From contig JAGHUD010000004.1 in NCBI GenBank assembly GCA_018065005.1, forward strand, positions 1-64,000: DNA of 64,000 bases, given 5' to 3'. The first letter of the stretch is position 1, and the number at the start of each line of letters is the position of its first letter. A model generated the notes under the pieces. It saw only the letters and a list, made by a program, of their open reading frames with translations. It was not told the DNA's origin and searched no databases. The stretch comes from Candidatus Physcousia equi (GTDB lineage: Bacteria; Bacteroidota; Bacteroidia; Bacteroidales; Bacteroidaceae). This document shows, piece after piece, positions 51,502 to 59,655 of the stretch. A program made the translations under genes and the position numbers.

Positions 51502-54081
51502 TTAGCGCAGTACCTTCTTGCCGTTCACGATATACAGACCACGTGCACCGGCAACGGGGAGGGAACGAAGCTGACGACCCTGCAGGTCATAGATAGTAGA
51601 CTGCAGGGGGCTGGCGCTGGTGCCAGCGATGCCAGTCTCTGTCTCCTCTTCCTCGTCATCATCATCCTCACCCTCGTTCATGTTCTTCACCTCTACGGTG
51701 GCGCCTGCATTGCGCAGAGCCTGGGCCAGCATCTCGGCATACTTCTGGCTGCAACCCTCGATGAGTACACAGGGAGTAGAGTCGATGAGATCCTCGGCCT
51801 CGTAGACAGTAATGAGGAATATGTTCTCCAGGACAGTCATGACATTGCCACGCTTCGTGCCGCTATTCTCCAGCGTCACCTGGTAATCACCCTTGGCGAC
51901 ACCGATGGTCAGGTTGCCCTTCTCATACCAGCCGCGACAGTCGTCCTCGAACATCTCCGTCTCGGGGTTCCACACCACGTCGTCGGTCAGAATCATTACA
52001 CCCTTGCCCATGACGAGCTCTACGAATCCGAAGCCAATGTTCTCGGCATCCACCAGGTGGAGCGTAGCATTGTCCACGGTGAGGCGTCCCTTACCCGAAT
52101 ACAGGTAGCGCAGGGTGAGGGTGGCCTCCTGCTCCAGCGTCAGTCTACCGTCCTCTATCCAGATTTCCGGGTCGGTGATCGTCAGTGAGCCAGGGCCCTG
52201 TATGGTCAGGTTTACGTTGTTTTCCGTGGCGATGGCGCAGACGAGACCATCCTCCATAGTACCATCCATCGTGTTCTCGCCCAGGAGTCGGAGGGTATAG
52301 TTGGAGAACGCGGTGCCGGGCTTAGGGAGGAAAGTGATGAAGCTGTGTTCGTACTCGTCGATATCGAAGTGCGCATTGTTCAGCGTCAGGACATGGGTAG
52401 CGGGGTCGTACGAGACGGTGCCATCGCCCAGGATATCGGTGCAGTTCTCGTTGTGCACCTCCTGGTTCAGCACCTTGATGCCGTAGGTCTCTACGCGGCG
52501 CACGGCGAAGCGGTTCACCCACTTCATCTCCTTGCCGCTCTCGTTCTTGTAGTAGAGGAATCCGTCGTTGTTCTTGAAGTAGAAGCTGGCTGGCTCCTCG
52601 GGCACGCAGCCCTTCAGGGTAATCTCCTGTACGCCCGAGACGCTCACCCGTTCGGTCTCCGAGCTGCCCAGGGTATGCGCCTGGAACGACGCATGGTCGA
52701 TGGCGACGCGCAGCGTAGCCTCGTTCGATGCATTCATCGTGCCGCTCAGGGGGTATTTGGCCGCGTTGAGCACCACATCACAGTCCTTCACCGTCAGGGT
52801 ATGGCCGTCCGTACCCAGGTGGCGCAGCGCATAGTCGCCCTGGCCAGCCACGTGCAGCGTACCCTTGCCGGTAGACTGGATGGTGACATTGGCTCCGTCC
52901 AGTATCAGGGCAGCGTCCGTGGCATCGCCAGTAATCGTGTTATTGCCCTTCAGCTCTATCGTCACATCCTGGTTCACACACAGGCTGCCATCGCCTATTG
53001 TGGCGTTGTCCAGCGTCAGTATCTTGTTTTCGGCATCATAGGTCACATTGCCTTTGATGACGGGAATACCACGGGGGAAGCCCCATACGTCGCCGTACTG
53101 GTTCTTGAAATACACGCCCTGGTAGCCCGTCTTCTGGATGCTCACGCTGCACTCCAACCCTTCCAGTATCCTTGCCAGCTCCTTTACCTGCTCGGCAGTC
53201 GCGTTACGGAGTATCACACAGGGAGCCGTGCACACCAGTTCCTGAGCCTGGGAAGCAAGCTCGGGTTGCGCGGCTATGGCTACTATCGCGTAGAACATCG
53301 ACTGATGCGGCACGCTCTTCAGCGTCAGGGAGTAGAGGGCATTGGGGTCGTCCAGGATAGCACTATAGTCGAGGGGCACCCTGGGCTTCACCTGGAAATC
53401 GCCTTTCCATATCTCCCTCTTGTTGGGAGTGATGTACTTGTACAGGAGGCCATCCTCAATCAAGAAGTTGGAAGGCGTCACCAGCTCGCAATTCTTCAGG
53501 GTGATGTTCTTGGCGTAAGAGATTCCTTCACAATTTATTTTATTACCTGTGCAATGAGAATAGAACGACGCATTGTCAAAGGTTACGTCGAGGACGGTAG
53601 AGTTCTTCCCGTTGCGAAAGGGACAAAAAGCAAGTTCGTCCGCAATCAGCTCCACCGAACAGTCATTAACTTTGAACGAGGTGCACATGGCATCGAAATC
53701 CATACCATACTTAGTACCTATAGCCTTTAGGCTACCATCTTTCCTACCATTAGCTGAGCGTATCGAAACATTAGCGCAACGAAACCATATTGCCCTATCG
53801 GTCTCTTTTCCCGAGGTATAATCAATAACATTATCCCCTATCAGCTCAATATTCACATTGGGCATTACACCATCTATGGAACTGATAGACAGTCCCTCCT
53901 TCATCCGCACATTGTTCAGCGTCAGAGTACGGGTTGTTTGATTCCAGGTCACTGTACCCTGCGTGATATTCGCACTCTCGATTGGACCGGTCTTGGTCGA
54001 ACCATGGATGGTAATTCCATACACATCATGGCAGCACAGGGCAAATACCATTGTGAATAATAATAAAAGTCTTTTGTTCAT
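51502..54081 (-). CDS. Secreted repeat protein with two bL12-CTD-like domains and NGKKVLR tail (paralog B)
   Basis: MNKRLLLLFTMVFALCCHDVYG signal peptide; three repeat units; tail IYDLQGRQLRSLPVAGARGLYIVNGKKVLR. Confidence 0.85.
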   Translation of the reverse strand: MNKRLLLLFTMVFALCCHDVYGITIHGSTKTGPIESANITQGTVTWNQTTRTLTLNNVRMKEGLSISSIDGVMPNVNIELIGDNVIDYTSGKETDRAIWFRCANVSIRSANGRKDGSLKAIGTKYGMDFDAMCTSFKVNDCSVELIADELAFCPFRNGKNSTVLDVTFDNASFYSHCTGNKINCEGISYAKNITLKNCELVTPSNFLIEDGLLYKYITPNKREIWKGDFQVKPRVPLDYSAILDDPNALYSLTLKSVPHQSMFYAIVAIAAQPELASQAQELVCTAPCVILRNATAEQVKELARILEGLECSVSIQKTGYQGVYFKNQYGDVWGFPRGIPVIKGNVTYDAENKILTLDNATIGDGSLCVNQDVTIELKGNNTITGDATDAALILDGANVTIQSTGKGTLHVAGQGDYALRHLGTDGHTLTVKDCDVVLNAAKYPLSGTMNASNEATLRVAIDHASFQAHTLGSSETERVSVSGVQEITLKGCVPEEPASFYFKNNDGFLYYKNESGKEMKWVNRFAVRRVETYGIKVLNQEVHNENCTDILGDGTVSYDPATHVLTLNNAHFDIDEYEHSFITFLPKPGTAFSNYTLRLLGENTMDGTMEDGLVCAIATENNVNLTIQGPGSLTITDPEIWIEDGRLTLEQEATLTLRYLYSGKGRLTVDNATLHLVDAENIGFGFVELVMGKGVMILTDDVVWNPETEMFEDDCRGWYEKGNLTIGVAKGDYQVTLENSGTKRGNVMTVLENIFLITVYEAEDLIDSTPCVLIEGCSQKYAEMLAQALRNAGATVEVKNMNEGEDDDDEEEETETGIAGTSASPLQSTIYDLQGRQLRSLPVAGARGLYIVNGKKVLR
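51685..51885 (-). other. bL12 CTD-like segment, C-terminal copy, paralog B
   Basis: YQVTLENSGTKRGNVMTVLENIFLITVYEAEDLIDSTPCVLIEGCSQKYAEMLAQALRNAGATVEVK. Confidence 0.75.
53134..53334 (-). other. bL12 CTD-like segment, internal copy, paralog B
   Basis: YSLTLKSVPHQSMFYAIVAIAAQPELASQAQELVCTAPCVILRNATAEQVKELARILEGLECSVSIQ, 67 residues with TAP aligned to L12 SAP. Confidence 0.6.
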
Positions 54082-54265
54082 TGGCTTTTGTTTTTCGTGA
54101 TTTATAATACTTATTTATTTTTTGAGCCGCAAAAATACATAAAATTACCCCCCCCATATCAAAAGTCACAATTTTTTCATACAGAGTTAATAAATATTAA
54201 CTTCTGCACCACTTGTTGTAATACTTTTTAGGGGTATTAAGAAGAAAAACGTCTAACTTTTGTGC

Positions 54266-54385
54266 ATGAAGTATGTTCATTGCTACCAGTTGACGTATAT
54301 GCTTGGTCGGACAACCGAAATGCTTGTCTGTATAGAGAGGTCGGAACACCTCCTCATCTATATTTAGTTTCTGCACGGGAAACAA
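54266..54385 (-). pseudogene. Possible transposase N-terminal remnant (IS1182-like)
   Basis: MFPVQKLNIDEEVFRPLYTDKHFGCPTKHIRQLVAMNIL abutting duplication boundary. Confidence 0.45.
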
Positions 54386-54703
54386 ACGGTTTCCGCAGCA
54401 GAAACTTTTTTGGCTTGCAACGCAAAAGAAAAATGTAACGATATATATAATTTGACCTTCTACCTCATCATTAAAATCTGTTGTGAATGTTAGGGCAACA
54501 ACATACAGATGGGCACAAAATGGTTCGCTCAGTGCTTTTGCCCTTTCAGGGCGTACTGCCCTACTCCAACTACATTTTCACAAAAAAGGGACTAAGAAGG
54601 AGTGATGCAAACGTTCATTTCAGGCGGCTTGCCTGCAACGAAGAGCTGTTTCGTGCAATAAATCCACCATTCATCCGTTATACAGTAAACAATAAGAGCA
54701 ACG

Positions 54704-57049
54704 ATGAAATTCTTCAAGCACCTCCTCCTTTTCCTCCTTCTTCTCTCCCCAGTCCAACTCTGCGCAGGCTTTGAACTGGGCCAATGGCAGGTCTATCCCT
54801 CCTACTGGTCGGCACAACGCTGCGTGGCAGCAGGCAAGACCGTCTATGCCCTCATGAGCGGCAACCTCATCGCCTATGACACCGAGGAGGGCAGCGTGCG
54901 CACCTTCAACGTGATCGACGACCTCAACGACACCAACATCGCACTCATGGGCTATAGCCCCGAAACCAAGCGCCTTATCCTCGTCTACGAGAACCAGAAC
55001 ATCGACATCCTCTCTGCCGACGGCAACCAGGTGACCAACATCGCTGCACTCATGAACACAAGCATCAGGGATAAGGAAACCAATGACCTCGTCTGCGCAG
55101 GAGGCGAAGCTTTCCTCTGCACCAACTTTGGCTTCCTTGCCATCAACCTCAAAGATGCTACCATCACCGACACCTACAACTTCAAGGTCGCAGTCAAATC
55201 CTTCTGCGCCACCCCCACCCACTTCTGGATGCTTGTCGAAAACAAGACGGCGCCCGACAGCAACGGTATCTATCGCATCGAGCGCAACAACAAGGACATG
55301 CACCGCCTCGGTGCCTGGCAGCGACTCTCCTTCCTCACCAACGCAAAAATGCTGGCTGCCTCGGACGACAAGGTACTCGTGGCTGACCCCTCTGGCATCT
55401 ACCGCACCGACGGCACCACAGCCACACAACTCCACAAAAGTGCGTTCAACACCCTGCGCACCCTGCCCGACGGACAAGTCTGGATGGGGAAAGCAGGAAC
55501 CATCGCGCTCTGCACCGACGGCGCAACGATTGACACCTATCCTGCCGAAGGCGACAACCTCGACCTCGCCTTGGTGGGCAAGACCTGCTGGATGGCACAA
55601 GCCGACGAGGGGCTGTGCTCCTACCAACTCGACGGCAACCAACTGCTGCCCACCGGAGTGCGCATACAACCCAACTCGCCCAAGCGCGACATGACCTACC
55701 GCATCAACTACGCCGGCAACCGTCTGCTCGTGGCTGGAGGCAAGAACGAGAGCATCTGGTTCCCACTCACCCACGAACCCGTTGCCATGTTTATGGATGC
55801 CGATGGCTCGTGGACCAACTTTGACGAGACGCCCGCCAAGGAACTCGTGCCGGAGATTGCCAAACAATACAACACGGAGTCGCTCGCACAAGACCCGAAC
55901 GACCCCACACACCACTTTGCTGGCACCTTCCGCTTCGGTCTCAAGGAGTATCGCAACGGAAAACTCGTGAAGGTGCACCACGCCAACAACTCCCCACTCC
56001 GCTCTGCACAACCCGCAAATACCAACTACCTCGCCTACACCACAGCAGATGCCATTGCCTATGACCCCGACGGGAACCTCTGGGTGGGCAACCAGCGCAC
56101 CGACACCATAGTCCGCTTCATCACACCCGATGGCAAGTGGCATCGGCTCAACTATCCCGAGATAGCACAGGTAGAATACGTCTACCAGTTTCTCTTCCAT
56201 TCATCGGGCATACGCTTTCTCATGGGTTACTCCGACCAAGGCACCTCTTATCTCTTTGCCTTCGACACCAACGGCACCCTCGACGATGTGCGCGACGACC
56301 GCCACAAGGCATACAGGAATTTCGTCAACCAAGACGGCACTGCCTACAAGCCTCGCAACCTCTACTGCGCAGCTGAAGACCTCGATGGAGCCATCTGGCT
56401 GGGCACGCTCAACGGACTTTTCGTCTTGCCCGACCCCACAAGCTTCTTCGACGAAGACTTCAATGTGGAGCAAATCAAAGTGCCACGAAACGATGGCAGC
56501 GGACTCGCCGACTATCTGCTCAATGGTGTTTCAGTCACCAGCATCGCCGTGGACGCTGCCAACCGCAAATGGGTGGGCACCGACGGCAACGGACTGCTCC
56601 TGTTCAGTCCCGACGGCATGGAGCAGATCCACCATTTCCAAGCCAACAACTCTCCCCTTCTGTCTGACAACATCACCTCGATCGCCATCAACCATGCCAC
56701 AGGACTGGTCATGATTGCCACCGACCGTGGTCTCTGCTCCTTCCAGAGCGATGCCACCCAGGCGCGCAACGACCTCTTGGCCAACGAAGTCATCGTCTAT
56801 CCCAACCCCATCACCCCCAACCATCAGGGACTCGTGCGCATCGAGGGACTCACCGCCAACAGCGAGGTGAAGATTACCACCACCTCAGGGCAAGTGCTCT
56901 GGAGCGGCACCTCACATGGCGGCACCTGCTCCTGGAACGGCTGCGACCGCCATGGTCGCCGCCTCGCCTCTGGCGTCTATCACGTTGTGGCAAACACAGA
57001 AGACGGGTCCAAAGCTGTCGTCGCGCACTTCGTAGTGGTGGGGGAATGA
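54704..57049 (+). CDS. porZ: PorZ-like T9SS protein (two-component-type beta-propeller repeats plus T9SS CTD)
   Basis: QWQVYPSYWSAQRCVAAGKTVYALMSGNLIAYDTEEGSVRTFNVIDDLNDTNIALMGY; C-term EVIVYPNPITPNHQGLVRIEGL...GRRLASGVYHVVA. Confidence 0.75.
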   Translation: MKFFKHLLLFLLLLSPVQLCAGFELGQWQVYPSYWSAQRCVAAGKTVYALMSGNLIAYDTEEGSVRTFNVIDDLNDTNIALMGYSPETKRLILVYENQNIDILSADGNQVTNIAALMNTSIRDKETNDLVCAGGEAFLCTNFGFLAINLKDATITDTYNFKVAVKSFCATPTHFWMLVENKTAPDSNGIYRIERNNKDMHRLGAWQRLSFLTNAKMLAASDDKVLVADPSGIYRTDGTTATQLHKSAFNTLRTLPDGQVWMGKAGTIALCTDGATIDTYPAEGDNLDLALVGKTCWMAQADEGLCSYQLDGNQLLPTGVRIQPNSPKRDMTYRINYAGNRLLVAGGKNESIWFPLTHEPVAMFMDADGSWTNFDETPAKELVPEIAKQYNTESLAQDPNDPTHHFAGTFRFGLKEYRNGKLVKVHHANNSPLRSAQPANTNYLAYTTADAIAYDPDGNLWVGNQRTDTIVRFITPDGKWHRLNYPEIAQVEYVYQFLFHSSGIRFLMGYSDQGTSYLFAFDTNGTLDDVRDDRHKAYRNFVNQDGTAYKPRNLYCAAEDLDGAIWLGTLNGLFVLPDPTSFFDEDFNVEQIKVPRNDGSGLADYLLNGVSVTSIAVDAANRKWVGTDGNGLLLFSPDGMEQIHHFQANNSPLLSDNITSIAINHATGLVMIATDRGLCSFQSDATQARNDLLANEVIVYPNPITPNHQGLVRIEGLTANSEVKITTTSGQVLWSGTSHGGTCSWNGCDRHGRRLASGVYHVVANTEDGSKAVVAHFVVVGE

Positions 57050-57143
57050 ACACCACTCCCCCACTCTGCACTCATCTAATCCGCTGCCCAATGAAGAGGA
57101 TTACGAAAGCGGCGTTTATCTGACAACTGAGTGCCCATCAAAG

Positions 57144-59621
57144 TTATCTCCTTATGGATTGCCGGCGCGCACTTTTTGTTTTCGTTTTGCTGTGCAGTAA
57201 GGCGTCGAGCACGGACTCTACTTCCCACTTTTGGCATTTGCCTTGCAGTGTGCGCCGCACCATGTTGACAAGGAGGGTGAGGGTTTCACCTTCGTAGGGC
57301 TGCGGCTTGAAGACCCACTTGATGCCTGTCTTGTTTGTGTAGAGTGCTTTGCCCGCCTCTATGGTGCCATCCCACCCGAAGCCTTTGCCGTCGGGAAGGA
57401 GAACTGTGGTGGGTGCTGCTATGTCTTCGATGAACCACGTGTCGGGTTCGTCGGCGAAGTTCCAAAAATCGCGTCCTCGACTGCAGCCCACAAACTGTCC
57501 TGTCCGCGTGCTTTGCAGGGTGATGCCCCCTTCATTCTCCACCAGTCGGAAGTATTCGGGGGTGTTTTGCAGCGAATAGGTCCAGAAGGAATTGTCTTTC
57601 GCAGCCACGGTGGTGAAATAGAGGTCGGGGTGCGACTCAAGACTGATGCTATAGACGTAGTCCACCTCCTCGGGTTCAGGGTCTGTGCGTGGCGATTCGC
57701 CCTCCTCGATGCTGCCAAACAGACTCCACACCTCGTGGTTGCGGTAGGCTTGGGCAGAGCCCTCCGGCACGTAGAGTGTCTTCCAGCCCATCACGTGCTC
57801 GGTTTGGACAAAGGGATTGCTGGCAAGCGAGCAGGTGGGTGGTGTGGCAGCATGACAGATGAAGCGTTCCAGCGTGATGCATGCGCTAAAGACGCTGCCA
57901 CCCAGACTTGTCACCGTAGCTGGCAACACCACCTCCACCAGGCCGCTCGCCACGAAAGCCTCGCTGCCGATGGTGGTGAGTCCTTCGGGCAGTTCAATGC
58001 GTTGGAATCCGCTATAGGCAAAGGCGTAGGTGGCAATACTGCGCAGACGGCTTTGTGGAGCAAAGGTGATGGACTTCGCCTTGCAACTGTAAAAAGCACC
58101 AAAGGCAATGCTCTCCACCGAGGCAGGCACGACAATGCTGTTGAGGTTGGTGCATTGCGAGAAAGCTTGTCGGTCGATGCTGGTGACGCGGTAGGTTTGT
58201 CCTTCGTAGTCAAACGTCTCAGGAATCTGTACGTCGCCACGGTAGCTGTTGAAACTGTTGTTTTGGTAGCTGACGGCAGCCGTGCGGTTGGTCTCGTCGA
58301 GGATGTAGACGATGCCGTTCACCTTGACCTTGCCTGGGTCGATGTGTTCTTTGAGGTGTTCGTTGCTCAGTGTGTGCACACCGTCTGCCACGCGCAGCGT
58401 GACGCGATCCTGACAGTATTCGCCAAAGAGCACCTTCTCCCACGCCGTTGCTCCCTGCTCACGGTAGACGGGATAGACGTAATAGGTGCCGTTGGGGTAG
58501 TTGCCTTCAAGTTCGAAGTCCGTCACCGTGGTTCCTTGGTTGTTGATAGTGGAGGTGGTGAGCGTTCTTGACTTCTCGTAGGAGATATTGCCAGTGGTTG
58601 TGTTTTCCACAGCCACAGCCAGTTCAGCATCAAATTGTTTGATGGGTGTGAAGAAGCGCACGTTAGCTGAAATCCGACGTCCTTCCTCCCAGAAGAAATT
58701 CTTGTTGCTGCCCGCCAGCATTGTCTCCTTGCCGGTTGCAGCCTGGTCGCCTTCGGGTATGATGCGGAAGATGGCAGTTTGCGAGGTGGTGTAGACGAGG
58801 TCTTCTGAGAGTGTAGCGTAGTAGTTGTCGACTCCAGTGGCACCCATGTGAAAGAAGAAGCGTCCCTGGTCGTCGTAGCCATCGCACGTGAACTCGTGTG
58901 CTCCATAGGCGCTGCCGCCGCCATACATCACGGGGCGTCCTGCGTCGATCTCGCGGCGCAGCATGTCCTCCCAATACTGAGTGGTGCAGTAGTCGCGGCA
59001 GAGATACGCCACACTGCGGTCGTAGTGGAAGTAGTTGCAGAGTGCTTTGCAGGCGTTCTCCTCGGGTGTTCCGCTGCCTGTATAGTCAACGCCATAGTTC
59101 ATGTGGGTGGCGTAGCCGCAATCGCGCAGCAGGGTGGCGATGAAGTTGCGCTGCGACTCTGTTGTTTCGGGCAGATAGTAGCGATAGAGCATCTGACTCC
59201 AGTCGTATTCGTGGTCGAAGCTGGCAGTGAGAGTCTGCCCTCGCCATAGATACTCGGCTTTGCCTTCACCCCGTTTGGGCCATTTGTGTGCACTCATCAC
59301 CATAGCCATCGACATGGCTACGCACCCCACAGCACTTTTCTTGCCCTCTATCTCTGGACAGAGATCGTTGAAGGGCGAAGTGCCTTGATACCATTTCATG
59401 TAGCCCACATAGACAGACCCTGCCCATTGTGGGGACAGGTACTGGGGGTCTCCGATGAGGGGTGCCACGGAAGATCGCACACCGGGCGTGGTGGTGATTT
59501 GCGTAGCTTTGGCAGCAGGTTGGGCGTTGTTGTTTGTTTCTTCGTCTCGATTGCTCGCATCCCACTGTGCTGCACTGGAGAGCGAGAAGAGCAGCGCGAG
59601 CAGGCACGTGGTTTTCTTCAT
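57144..59621 (-). CDS. C10 (streptopain-like) peptidase with BspA-like leucine-rich repeats
   Basis: GKKSAVGCVAMSMAMVM active Cys; YGAHEFTCDGYDDQGRFFFHMG; LRR_5-like VTSIDRQAFSQCTNLNSIVVP; signal peptide MKKTTCLLALLFSLSSAAQ. Confidence 0.88.
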   Translation of the reverse strand: MKKTTCLLALLFSLSSAAQWDASNRDEETNNNAQPAAKATQITTTPGVRSSVAPLIGDPQYLSPQWAGSVYVGYMKWYQGTSPFNDLCPEIEGKKSAVGCVAMSMAMVMSAHKWPKRGEGKAEYLWRGQTLTASFDHEYDWSQMLYRYYLPETTESQRNFIATLLRDCGYATHMNYGVDYTGSGTPEENACKALCNYFHYDRSVAYLCRDYCTTQYWEDMLRREIDAGRPVMYGGGSAYGAHEFTCDGYDDQGRFFFHMGATGVDNYYATLSEDLVYTTSQTAIFRIIPEGDQAATGKETMLAGSNKNFFWEEGRRISANVRFFTPIKQFDAELAVAVENTTTGNISYEKSRTLTTSTINNQGTTVTDFELEGNYPNGTYYVYPVYREQGATAWEKVLFGEYCQDRVTLRVADGVHTLSNEHLKEHIDPGKVKVNGIVYILDETNRTAAVSYQNNSFNSYRGDVQIPETFDYEGQTYRVTSIDRQAFSQCTNLNSIVVPASVESIAFGAFYSCKAKSITFAPQSRLRSIATYAFAYSGFQRIELPEGLTTIGSEAFVASGLVEVVLPATVTSLGGSVFSACITLERFICHAATPPTCSLASNPFVQTEHVMGWKTLYVPEGSAQAYRNHEVWSLFGSIEEGESPRTDPEPEEVDYVYSISLESHPDLYFTTVAAKDNSFWTYSLQNTPEYFRLVENEGGITLQSTRTGQFVGCSRGRDFWNFADEPDTWFIEDIAAPTTVLLPDGKGFGWDGTIEAGKALYTNKTGIKWVFKPQPYEGETLTLLVNMVRRTLQGKCQKWEVESVLDALLHSKTKTKSARRQSIRR

Positions 59622-59655
59622 AGTTTTGCGTTTGGATGGTATATTTAGGAGGGGA

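Larger units (their letters stand above)
48462..54264. repeat. Tandem duplication of ~3 kb gene unit (48462-51257 and 51433-54264)
   Basis: Near-identical 5' flanks (51080-51257 vs 54082-54264) and 3' flanks (48465-48570 vs 51437-51540). Confidence 0.88.
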
